From assembly GCA_016928155.1 (NCBI GenBank), contig JAFGLG010000007.1:1-64000 (forward strand): 64,000 nucleotides of DNA, given 5' to 3'. Source of the DNA: Candidatus Woesearchaeota archaeon (lineage in GTDB: Archaea; Nanobdellota; Nanobdellia; Woesearchaeales; JAFGLG01). Positions within the stretch are counted from its first letter, which is position 1. Every line of letters begins with the position of its first letter. Shown here one piece after another: positions 9,904 to 17,420 of the stretch. The translations under genes were made by a program, and so were the position numbers. A model generated the notes under the pieces. It was not told the origin of the DNA. It saw nothing but the letters and a program-made list of their open reading frames with translations, and searched no databases.

Positions 9904-10104
9904 TTATTCTTTCAGAAATCTCTTTCTTGCAGACAGAACCATGATGGATCCTGCTGCAACATAGAAAAGCACGACAATCAGGCCTAGATGCCAGGGAAGG
10001 CCCTGGAGCACAGAGATGATGATCACCATCAGGAAGATCACTCCCATAATTAGTGTGTTGTAGAACACCAGCCTATACCTTCTCTGCACCAGCTCTTTCT
10101 GCAT
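9904..10104 (-). CDS. Small two-helix membrane protein
   Basis: The 66-residue frame begins MQKELVQRRYRLVF and has two hydrophobic helices (about residues 14-33 and 40-57) with basic ends. I prefer the ATG at 10104 because AGGTC sits just before it and a TATA-like TTTTATATAC lies at 10122-10131; the longer frame to 10236 crosses that promoter. It is convergent with the CARDB-like gene and divergent from 10198. Function unknown. Confidence 0.6.
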   Translation of the reverse strand: MQKELVQRRYRLVFYNTLIMGVIFLMVIIISVLQGLPWHLGLIVVLFYVAAGSIMVLSARKRFLKE

Positions 10105-10197
10105 GACCTGAAAATGAGTAAGGGTATATAAAAAACTTCTCAAAAATCCACAGGATGTCAAAAAGTTTTTATACCCCTCCCCAATCCCTTCCGGCTC

Positions 10198-10791
10198 ATG
10201 CCTTCGCTGCAAAAATACAAGCAGACATACAAGCACGGACCCTACAGAGTAACATTTCTCAATGCTCCAATCTCCTTTGCTGAGAATGCAGGACAGCTCG
10301 AGACAATGCTCAGGCCATACTGCTCAGACTGCTGCCCGACAGAAGAGAGATATCCACTGGCTTCAGATATCCTTGACGGTCCATGGCTGATCGTCGACCA
10401 CGTTGTCAAGGGAAGGAACAAGCCTCCGACACCTGTAGGGCTGATGTTGCTGGATCCCATGGGCAGCGAGATAAAGAAGATACATCTCAGAGGAGGCTAT
10501 GGCAAGAAGCCTGCGCCAGAGAAAGCTAAGATAATAGAAGCGATGCTCGGCGCAATAGCAACATGCCTCAATGGGCATGAATGCGCAGGCGCATATGTCG
10601 GATCAGTATACTGGCCCACTGAAAACCTTGATGAAGACACAATCCAGGCCGCCCTTGCTGCATTCAAGGGAACAGAAGAACCTCCTGTGAATCCAGCTGA
10701 AAGAACAGACGGCCTGCTGTGCTTTGACTTCAACTCAGGAACAGGGACCATCCCTGTCCAGTCTATAGACGTTAAACTTGATCAATCATGA
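10198..10791 (+). CDS. Conserved-looking protein of unknown function
   Basis: A 197-residue soluble protein. A TATA-like TTTTTATA about 27 bases before the ATG predicts a leaderless transcript. It contains a compact Cys group (YCSDCCP) at residues 42-48 and a central alpha/beta region with GPWLIVDHVV, PVGLMLLDP and IHLRGGYGKKP followed by a helix and GAYVGSVYWPTE. That strand-strand-basic-turn-helix pattern loosely resembles a GNAT acyltransferase core, but I cannot confirm it. Confidence 0.7.
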   Translation: MPSLQKYKQTYKHGPYRVTFLNAPISFAENAGQLETMLRPYCSDCCPTEERYPLASDILDGPWLIVDHVVKGRNKPPTPVGLMLLDPMGSEIKKIHLRGGYGKKPAPEKAKIIEAMLGAIATCLNGHECAGAYVGSVYWPTENLDEDTIQAALAAFKGTEEPPVNPAERTDGLLCFDFNSGTGTIPVQSIDVKLDQS

Positions 10792-11019
10792 TGTATCAAT
10801 CATGATGGATCAATTATGGTGTATTAATCATGGTGGATTGATCATGGGAATCACTTCTGCCGGAATGGTCCTCCGGCCATCTGTACTTCATGACGCCGAA
10901 CAGCCCCGCCTGACAGGACTTACATAAACAGAATCTACATCAACAGGATCAACGTCATCAGAATCTACATCATCAGAATCGGCCACATCCGGCTACATCC
11001 AGCCACATTCAATCGTTCA
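10792..11019. repeat. Low-complexity repeats between convergent genes
   Basis: The first 55 bases hold three or four drifting copies of a TATCAATCATGATGG-like unit. From about 10925 a second family appears, built on CATCAGAATCTACATC, CATCAACAGGATCAA and CCACATCCGGC. No coding frame or start signal is visible. The two ends of the spacer carry different repeat families. Confidence 0.6.
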
Positions 11020-12024
11020 TCATAATGCATTCAGATACAATGCCTGCGACCAACCAAGCGGCGAGTTGGGATTATGCCTTGAAGTATCCCCATAATACAA
11101 TTCCGGCAGCTCCATCTTCCAGTTCATGACATCATGGGTCTTGCTGAGATAATATCCATGCTTCTTCGGGTCACCAAGCGATCTATAGATCACAGCGAGC
11201 CATGGGAAACCCATGGTCCACTCTGCTTCGCGGCCATTGTTATAATACCTGTCGCCGATGTAACGGATCACGCCGTTCTTCCTGACAAGATGCCTCTCGA
11301 CATTCCTCAGGATCTGCCTGGCCTGCGCCGGGTTTGCTATATTGTAAGGATAGATCAGGGAAAGAAGCGCCAGGTCCACCTTCTTTGTGGCTGATTCATG
11401 CGGGAGCAGGCTGTCAAGAACCTGCTGGCCGACATCAATAAGATCCTTCGGGACTGATATGTACCTGCTGATCTTCCTGAGTCCTGCGACACAGGCACCC
11501 ACACTCGAGGCGTGGACCTCCTCATTCTCCTCCCACATACCATTGTCCTCATCATGCCAGTACTCGATGCTCCAGAGATACTTCACAAGCTTCTCCAATA
11601 TCCTCAGATCATTCCTGTCCCTGATGACCATGACATTCCTGTCAAGAAGATCACCGACCTTGAAAAGAAAAGCGCCGATGGCATCATTCTGCTTGTTACC
11701 CCATTCCTCGTGGAACTCCCTGAATGTCAGGGGATGAAATCTTGCGTGGATATACTTGAATGCCCGGTCAGGCTTCTCCCTGATAGCCCAATCTATCTTC
11801 TCCTCATGCTTCAGGAAGATGTCAAACAGTGAATTATAAGTCCTGACCAATGACTTTCTATGGCCGACCTTCTCCAGCCCCAGGGCTTCATAGACATTAT
11901 CCCTTATCCAGGCCTTATTGTATCCAGTGCTCACCTGCTTCTTTGAGGCTGCAAACAGGCCTGACCTGTACCTGAGCCCCTTGAGAATATTGATTGATCT
12001 AATCTTCCTTAATCTGTCCAGCAT
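11020..12024 (-). CDS. GH15-like glycoside hydrolase (glucoamylase/phosphorylase-kinase-alpha type)
   Basis: The 334-residue protein has the (alpha/alpha)6 signatures of family GH15 and the phosphorylase-kinase alpha/beta group. These are GYNKAWIRDNVYEALGLE near residue 34, NDAIGAFLFKVGDLL near 112, DNGMWEENEEVHASSVG near 161, and NSPLGWSQALYLNAL at the end. The Glu in GMWEE is where GH15 enzymes keep the general acid. The protein is shorter than bacterial GH15 enzymes (over 600 residues) because it lacks the N-terminal beta domain. It is cytoplasmic by sequence. Likely role: alpha-glucan or trehalose cleavage, or a glucan-sensing relative. A TATA-like AAATATATAAATCC lies about 35-45 bases upstream. 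Confidence 0.75.
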   Translation of the reverse strand: MLDRLRKIRSINILKGLRYRSGLFAASKKQVSTGYNKAWIRDNVYEALGLEKVGHRKSLVRTYNSLFDIFLKHEEKIDWAIREKPDRAFKYIHARFHPLTFREFHEEWGNKQNDAIGAFLFKVGDLLDRNVMVIRDRNDLRILEKLVKYLWSIEYWHDEDNGMWEENEEVHASSVGACVAGLRKISRYISVPKDLIDVGQQVLDSLLPHESATKKVDLALLSLIYPYNIANPAQARQILRNVERHLVRKNGVIRYIGDRYYNNGREAEWTMGFPWLAVIYRSLGDPKKHGYYLSKTHDVMNWKMELPELYYGDTSRHNPNSPLGWSQALYLNAL

Positions 12025-12213
12025 AGTTGCACCTGGCCAGAAAGGGGAATCTGGATTTATATATTTTGTGGATTTTTATTACTTTGTAGTGGTGTATTTA
12101 TTATATTTCTATATAGAAAATATTTATATTAAGACAACTCCATATATATCCGGACTCTGCTGTGTAACCTGAAACCGCATTATCAGGTCATATCTGGGTG
12201 CAATAATCCAGAA

Positions 12214-12417
12214 TCAGCGGTAATAGAAATCATAATGGGTCTCAACACCAAGCACGACAATGAAAGTCAGGAGAAAAGTCAATAAGGAGTATAAAATCTT
12301 GAGGACAAACGAGGCATTTATGCTTTCAATGAAGAAAAAATACAGGACAACTGCGCCTATCAAAGCCACTATAATGGAAACCACAAGATTCCTATCATCT
12401 GACCTCATTTTTGCCAT
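12214..12417 (-). CDS. Small two-helix membrane protein
   Basis: The 67-residue protein starts MAKMRSDDRNLVVS, with two hydrophobic helices (about residues 11-30 and 36-58) and a Tyr-rich end. A TATA-like TTTATAAATAG is directly upstream, so the transcript is probably leaderless; the second Met (codon 4) is an alternative start. It diverges from the basic-protein gene at 12493. Function unknown. Confidence 0.6.
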   Translation of the reverse strand: MAKMRSDDRNLVVSIIVALIGAVVLYFFFIESINASFVLKILYSLLTFLLTFIVVLGVETHYDFYYR

Positions 12418-12492
12418 AAATCACTATTTATAAACAATTATTTAAATATTTTCCCATAAAATTTATAAAACACCTAAAAAAATCTCTCTGAT

Positions 12493-12693
12493 ATGTCCAG
12501 AGCCAAACGAAGGAAGGAGAAGAAAAAGGCCAATCCGCAGAAGCTAGAGCATAAGCAGAAAGTGGATGAAAGGCTGAAATCAGTACCAAGCTCCTCAGAT
12601 GTTGACATGGATCTTGTGAGATACAATGAGAACAACATAGATTATTTCTGGAGAACCACAAGATTCATGAGAGACAAAGAAAAGAAGAAGTGA
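12493..12693 (+). CDS. Small highly basic protein
   Basis: The 66-residue protein has more than 20 Lys/Arg, concentrated in the first 30 residues (MSRAKRRKEKKKANPQKLEH) and the last five, around a short DVDMDLVRYNENNIDYFW core. A TATA-like AATTTATAAAA lies about 28 bases before the ATG, so the gene is probably leaderless. Charge and size suggest RNA, DNA or ribosome binding. It is convergent with the acyltransferase gene. I do not recognise the family. Confidence 0.6.
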   Translation: MSRAKRRKEKKKANPQKLEHKQKVDERLKSVPSSSDVDMDLVRYNENNIDYFWRTTRFMRDKEKKK

Positions 12694-12717
12694 TATAAGA
12701 AGTGGTCATCCAAGTGA

Positions 12718-13749
12718 TCACCTGGCTGCGTCTGCCCTTCTCTTGCTGTAGACCGGATTGGCATACATATCCAGAATAAAAGGCTGAAGTTCAGCAGGAT
12801 ATTCGGATATGCGTCTCTTCAACGGCACATCTGCCTGCGGGTCTTCCTTAAGCCTGACAGCATCATGATTTGACGGAAAAAGGAGATATCCTGATCTTAT
12901 CTGCATATCAATCTCGTCTGCAACAGCTCTCGGAGTCTCAAACATACCTTTCAAGGGAGTGCCGAATGAGAGATGGATCCTCCCCTTGTAATCAGTCAAT
13001 CCCAACAGGATGCTCTTCAGGTCCTCTGTGGCTGATTTCTCATACGAACCATGCTTGTCCCTCAGATAGAGTTCCCTGGCCTTTGACATCTCACATGGAT
13101 CGAATTCATAGGACACAGCAAGAGGCACAATGCTCAGCCTGCTGACAAAGGCATCAAAAGGGATGGCCCTGTGCGCAGAATAAAGATGCTTGATGAGCGA
13201 GGGGTTTGTCCTGTCAATACCATCCTTCGCCCTCCCATCCCGCTGGGCAATCCATACATGATGGTCCAGGCCTATTGAATCCAGAATGAAATATGAAAGA
13301 TCCCTGAAAGAACCTGCCTTCTCCCTGCCAGACCCTGAACGGACAAGCATATATCCCCTGTTCGCCCTCAGCAGATGACCGGCCAGTCCTCCGGCAAGAT
13401 TGTCCCCGAATATGTTAAATGCTGTCTCATGCTTATGCCTGCCAAGCTCAAGGCTCAGCAAGGCAGGGTCAAGGACAATATCCCTGTGATTGGAGACAAA
13501 AAGATGGCCTCTTGACATGTCAATATCCTGGATGCCTGAGGAGGTGAATCCGTCAGATGTCTTCCTGAGGACAATTTCCAGGAATCTCCTGCTCAGCCTC
13601 TGGAAATCGCAGACATTGTCCACTCCAGATAAATCTTTGCCGACGTCAAATCCAGAATATCCCGAAAGCTTATCGACCAGGCTGTCATCCATCATAAGGT
13701 CCTGGCTGAGCTGTTTCACTTCACCATCATTCATAGGGAGATGATCCAT
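12718..13749 (-). CDS. PlsC-type (LPLAT) acyltransferase
   Basis: This 343-residue protein has the acyltransferase motifs in order: block I SNHRDIVLDP (HX4D box), block III VWIAQRDGRAKDGIDRT, and block IV IVPLAVSYEFDP. It resembles large bacterial glycerol-phosphate or lysophospholipid acyltransferases that share the WIAQRxGRAKDG signature. An ATG at 13794 is also in frame, but a TATA-like TTATTTATATG at about 13774-13784 sits between it and the ATG at 13749, so I choose 13749. Archaeal membrane lipids are ether-linked, so the acyl acceptor is unclear. It could acylate a scavenged or host lipid, a protein or a glycan. No membrane helix is obvious. Confidence 0.75.
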   Translation of the reverse strand: MDHLPMNDGEVKQLSQDLMMDDSLVDKLSGYSGFDVGKDLSGVDNVCDFQRLSRRFLEIVLRKTSDGFTSSGIQDIDMSRGHLFVSNHRDIVLDPALLSLELGRHKHETAFNIFGDNLAGGLAGHLLRANRGYMLVRSGSGREKAGSFRDLSYFILDSIGLDHHVWIAQRDGRAKDGIDRTNPSLIKHLYSAHRAIPFDAFVSRLSIVPLAVSYEFDPCEMSKARELYLRDKHGSYEKSATEDLKSILLGLTDYKGRIHLSFGTPLKGMFETPRAVADEIDMQIRSGYLLFPSNHDAVRLKEDPQADVPLKRRISEYPAELQPFILDMYANPVYSKRRADAAR

Positions 13750-13803
13750 CGATGCAGGGTGCAAAAGAACATATAAATAATTTATGAGACTCATTTATAT
13801 ATG

Positions 13804-16365
13804 CTAAACAATCTTCTTCACGAACAGCAGATAATAACCGACAGATCCCGTGAGCAGAAAGATCACTGCAATGCCGATTATCGCCATCAATGGGTCCTTC
13901 TCAGGAACAGGTCCGGGCAGAGGGACATCAACAACCCCTGTGCCGACTTTCCCCTGGGGAGTCTTGCCTGGCTGAGCAGGTTCTGCAATCCTCTGGTCCT
14001 TATCCATCTCCCCTGTTCCAGGCGTAATCCTGAGAATGACTTCGTCGCCGACAATATCAACAAGCTCGATGATGATGTCCTCCTCGCTGTCCATGTCAAT
14101 ATCATAAGCGAGGCTGTCCCCCTTCTCAATGCTGAATCTCTCATCCTCAAGGATGAAGAAAGCGCTCACCCCATCAGTTCTCAGAAGGCTGAGATGATAA
14201 GTGATGCCGTTGAAGTTTATCCTGAAGAAACTGCCCTGCTTTGCAGTCGAGTCGCTGAGGTCGAAATAGCTCCCTGTGGTGCTGTCAGAGCCAGTCCCTC
14301 CTTTCATCATCAAAGGAGAACTCCCGCCTCTGCTGCCAGAGCCTTCGACAACAGGCTCCTTATTCACTGTGAGATCACCGGAAAGGCTTCTCGGGAAGAA
14401 AATGGTTGAGTTGCATTCGATATCATACCTGTAATCCCCTTCTGCAGGGAAGCTCCTGTTGAATCCATATATCAATGATATGTTGTCATATGCCATGGTG
14501 CCATCCAGGTCAGCGAATAAGATCCTGCATTCTCCTATCGAGTCATTTATTGATGAGCCATCGCTGAGATTGGAATAATCTGCATAAAAGTGTATCTGCG
14601 TGTTAGGGTAAGTGGCCGAGGAAGAGTCATCCCATATGATCAGATCCGAATCCTGGTCAGTGATGTTGAAGAATGCTGTGCTGGACCAAGCTGAATTGTT
14701 GTATCCGTCGATGCAATAGATGCTCCAATTGTAAGCGCCTAAGCCCAGGGATTGGTTTATTGTGAGAGTTGTCTGTGTTGCCGGATCTTGGATAGATGAC
14801 TGATATGTGCTGTTGATGTAAAGAGAGCAATTTTTTATTGAGCTTGTGTCATTGACACTGAACCTGAAACTGATGTTCCTGATATCAGTCAGGAGGTTGA
14901 TGGGGTGGATAAGGGTTATTGATGGGGGGGTTATGTCATACAATGTGATGAAGGACTGGTTGTTGCCTGCCAGGCCGATAGTGTCATTGCCTGCATTGAT
15001 TCCATTAGATGCGAAGATGGTGTAAGGGGAGTAGTAGGCATAATTGTAATTAGTGTATCCACTGGAATGGTTAATTGTAAAATAGGTTAGGGCGACATCA
15101 GACAATTGACCTTGGGAGTCTGTAACTCCTTGATGAGCAAGAGAATCAAATGAGTCAGTTATGTTTATGTTAGTACTATCAGCAGGATAGTTGTCTGAAT
15201 AATTTGCCTGGACATCCAGATAATATTGTCTATACATTGTTGAGAAGTCATCTCCAAACCACACAGCAGAGGAAGTAGTTGGTATAGAACCATTAATGAA
15301 AAAGATATCACTGTTTCCAGTGAACCAAGCATAATATTGTGTGGAAAAGAAGGTGGAATCATAGAAGTAAGTTACAGGGCTGGTTTCAACATCTAGTAAA
15401 TATGCTATTGTGTTTGGCAGGTGTGATCCAATATGGCTCGAGTTGAAAATTGTGTTGTTGCTGCTGACTACTTGAATATTTGTCCTATCAAAAACATATG
15501 GGTTTGTGTCATTATAAAATCCGCATCCTTCAAAGTAAGTATTATCACTCTGGAAAATCACAGCATTAGGATCCTCATTGTATGATATTGTGTCTTTGAA
15601 GAATTGATTCCCCTCACTTGATTCAATATGTAACCCTTCCTCATTGTGATGTATTTCATTGTTATTGAATGTGTTGTCGTTGCATTGGCTGTAAAAGAAT
15701 ACCCCATACTTGAAATTGTATATGTTATTGCTGCTGAAATTATTATTTGATGTATTAAACTCCATGTCAATCCCATAACCATAGGCAGGATCAGAGTAAT
15801 TGTAAATGTCATTATTGTATATCCTGTTCTGAGAATTATCATATAACATCTGGAGGCCTACTGCTCCGCTGTATGCAATAGTGCAATTATCAACAGTGTT
15901 ATTATTTGCTCCAATGAATGTCAAACCCATGTAGTTGTTGATGAAATCAGAGTTCAGGAAAAGATTATTGTCTGAGTAAACTTCCAAACCAAATCTCGTG
16001 TTTGCATTTGCATAACCAGCATCACTTATCCTTGAATCAATTATCTCTATGTGTGATCCTTCCAATACAAGGAACTCATATCTTGCTGATGTGTTGGATT
16101 CTATGACTGAATCATTGAGTATGTAGAGCTCTGAGTTGTTGAGCACAGTTATCCTGAACTGGCCGTTCGATGATGAATTCATCTGCAGAGTTGTGTTCCT
16201 CAGTATCAGTGTGCTGTTGACAGTCAGATCGCCTCTGAGGATGATGTCAGTGTCGTTGCATTCCACTGACTCATTTATCAGCCAATTGCCGGAAGATGGA
16301 GGTTCACAGAGCGCACAGGAAAAAACAGGAAACAGCAAGAAGACTATCAAAAACCCTTTTTTCAT
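13804..16365 (-). CDS. Anchored beta-helix (PbH1/NosD-like) surface protein
   Basis: The 853-residue protein has a signal peptide (MKKGFLIVFLLFPVF). Residues 30-330 form a right-handed parallel beta-helix of short Asn-rich turns (NNTVDNC, NRIYNND, NNNFSSN, NNTFNNN) typical of PbH1 repeats. About residues 490-570 and 580-660 are Ig-like. A motif SSPLMMKGG near residue 680 is shared with the subtilase at 17421-22055. A further beta domain, a Pro-rich linker and a C-terminal membrane helix ending VKKIV follow. The beta-helix part is markedly more AT-rich than the neighbouring genes. A TATA-like CATATATATTAATG about 25 bases upstream indicates a leaderless start. Likely a cell-surface carbohydrate-binding or adhesin protein. 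Confidence 0.82.
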   Translation of the reverse strand: MKKGFLIVFLLFPVFSCALCEPPSSGNWLINESVECNDTDIILRGDLTVNSTLILRNTTLQMNSSSNGQFRITVLNNSELYILNDSVIESNTSARYEFLVLEGSHIEIIDSRISDAGYANANTRFGLEVYSDNNLFLNSDFINNYMGLTFIGANNNTVDNCTIAYSGAVGLQMLYDNSQNRIYNNDIYNYSDPAYGYGIDMEFNTSNNNFSSNNIYNFKYGVFFYSQCNDNTFNNNEIHHNEEGLHIESSEGNQFFKDTISYNEDPNAVIFQSDNTYFEGCGFYNDTNPYVFDRTNIQVVSSNNTIFNSSHIGSHLPNTIAYLLDVETSPVTYFYDSTFFSTQYYAWFTGNSDIFFINGSIPTTSSAVWFGDDFSTMYRQYYLDVQANYSDNYPADSTNINITDSFDSLAHQGVTDSQGQLSDVALTYFTINHSSGYTNYNYAYYSPYTIFASNGINAGNDTIGLAGNNQSFITLYDITPPSITLIHPINLLTDIRNISFRFSVNDTSSIKNCSLYINSTYQSSIQDPATQTTLTINQSLGLGAYNWSIYCIDGYNNSAWSSTAFFNITDQDSDLIIWDDSSSATYPNTQIHFYADYSNLSDGSSINDSIGECRILFADLDGTMAYDNISLIYGFNRSFPAEGDYRYDIECNSTIFFPRSLSGDLTVNKEPVVEGSGSRGGSSPLMMKGGTGSDSTTGSYFDLSDSTAKQGSFFRINFNGITYHLSLLRTDGVSAFFILEDERFSIEKGDSLAYDIDMDSEEDIIIELVDIVGDEVILRITPGTGEMDKDQRIAEPAQPGKTPQGKVGTGVVDVPLPGPVPEKDPLMAIIGIAVIFLLTGSVGYYLLFVKKIV

Positions 16366-16438
16366 AAGGCGAAAAATGAGTCATTAATATATATGTTTTT
16401 CCACAAACTATATAATGGGGTATACAGCCCATTCGGGC

Positions 16439-16843
16439 ATGAAATGGATAATGCCCATGATGATGCTGATTTTGGCCCTTACAGCCTGCAAGCCCCCGGA
16501 AATCGAGGAAAACGGGCTCGTGCAGTATGAGAACTACACAAGCACTGACCTTTTCGCCATCTGCCTGGCCAGCACCGGGATGCAGCTGTTCGGCTCAAGC
16601 ACCTGCGGAGGCTGTGTCTACCAGAAAAACCTCTTCGGGGAGGCTTTCAAGCATATAAATTATGTCGAATGCAACCTGAATGAGCCAAACCACAACTTCG
16701 AATACTGCAGGGAGATGAATATAACACATTATCCCAGCTGGGTGAAAGATGAAGTGCTTTATCCTGGTTCCAAGACATTCCAGGAGCTTTCTATAATATC
16801 CGGATGCGCTTATCCAGGCGGCTCTGTCCGGAATGTAGGTTAG
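16439..16843 (+). CDS. Thioredoxin-fold lipoprotein, VKOR-associated type
   Basis: The 134-residue protein is read from the ATG at 16439 (MKWIMPMMMLILALTAC). A TATA-like ACTATATAATG at about 16407-16416 predicts a leaderless start there; the ATG at 16415 overlaps the TATA box. LTAC with Cys17 is a lipobox-like signal. Residues 46-110 match the thioredoxin domain that partners vitamin K epoxide reductases: a CGGC redox pair (Cys56, Cys59) followed by VYQKNLFGEAF, YVECN, and a cis-Pro region HYPSW. It probably works outside the membrane in disulfide chemistry. That would suit the Cys-rich secreted proteins nearby. No VKOR gene is in the window. Confidence 0.8.
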   Translation: MKWIMPMMMLILALTACKPPEIEENGLVQYENYTSTDLFAICLASTGMQLFGSSTCGGCVYQKNLFGEAFKHINYVECNLNEPNHNFEYCREMNITHYPSWVKDEVLYPGSKTFQELSIISGCAYPGGSVRNVG

Positions 16844-16996
16844 TGGCATCAGGTCAAAGTCCGGATGAGCGATTTTCTGGCTGACAAAGGGGAAGCTCCC
16901 TACGGGAAATGTCAGCTTTGAATTGGTTATAACCGGGACTTTGAAGCCACTAACCCAAGCGTTAGCGAGATTCTGGACAGAGCCTATCCAGGCTAA
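16838..16996. ncRNA. Candidate structured RNA (or MITE-like element) upstream of the cold-shock gene
   Basis: GGTTAGTGGC at 16838-16847 is a perfect reverse complement of GCCACTAACC at 16946-16955. Inside it TCAAAGTCC (16854-16862) pairs with GGACTTTGA (16936-16944). Inside that GCTGACA (16880-16886) pairs with TGTCAGC (16910-16916). Within the apical part GGG-AAGCT-CCC and CCC-TAC-GGG are two mutually exclusive hairpins sharing the same CCC. A second stem-loop, TTAGC..CTGGA/TCCAGGCTAA, spans 16962-16996. The element begins at the stop codon of the previous gene and ends just before a TATA-like AGATTTAAAAAGG. It could be a free RNA, a long mRNA leader, or a 118-bp inverted-repeat element. The strand is not settled. 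I recognise no known RNA family. Confidence 0.55.
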
Positions 16997-17065
16997 AGAT
17001 TTAAAAAGGAGAGCCAATTCTGCAGAACCAACTGCCCATGAAGGGCGCGTTCGGAGGAAAGTAAA

Positions 17066-17392
17066 ATGGAAGGAAGTGTTAAGTGGTTCAATAGGACCAA
17101 AGGATATGGTTTTGTACAAGGAGAAGACGGCAACGAGTATTTTGTGCATAAGACAGGACTGGCAAAGGGCACATTCATAAGAGATAATGACCGTGTATCC
17201 TTTGATCCTGCAGAAGGTGAGAAAGGAAAACAGGCACAGAATGTCGTGCTGCTCCAGAAAGGAAGCGAGATAGCACAGTCAGCTAAACCTGCTGCATCAG
17301 AGCCTGAAGAATCTGATGAGTCTACAGAAGATAATTCTGATGAGTCTACAGAAGAAGAATCTGATGAGTCTACAGAAGAAAATTCTGAATAA
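17066..17392 (+). CDS. Cold-shock-domain protein with acidic repeat tail
   Basis: The 108-residue protein starts after GGAGGAAAGTAAA. Residues 1-66 are a cold-shock OB fold with both RNA-binding motifs (KGYGFV and YFVHK, RNP1 and RNP2), beginning GSVKWFNRTKG as in bacterial CspA. Residues 67-108 are a disordered acidic tail with three SDESTEEN-like repeats. Cold-shock proteins are rare in archaea, and an acidic tail could modulate nucleic-acid affinity. The folded element 70-230 bases upstream recalls the long structured leaders of bacterial cspA messages, but a TATA-like element between the two could also give a short leader. Likely an RNA chaperone. Confidence 0.88.
   Translation: MEGSVKWFNRTKGYGFVQGEDGNEYFVHKTGLAKGTFIRDNDRVSFDPAEGEKGKQAQNVVLLQKGSEIAQSAKPAASEPEESDESTEDNSDESTEEESDESTEENSE
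17312..17383 (+). repeat. Three 24-bp coding repeats in the cold-shock tail
   Basis: Units start at 17312, 17336 and 17360. Each encodes SDESTE plus two residues and they are nearly identical at DNA level, which suggests recent slippage. Confidence 0.8.
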
Positions 17393-17420
17393 GCGATTCT
17401 GCAATTTTTATTTTTTATGA

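Noticed and set aside
16595-17149. A 184-codon minus-strand frame across the thioredoxin and cold-shock genes
   Set aside because: It is antisense to two well-supported genes and to the folded element, and has no ribosome site.
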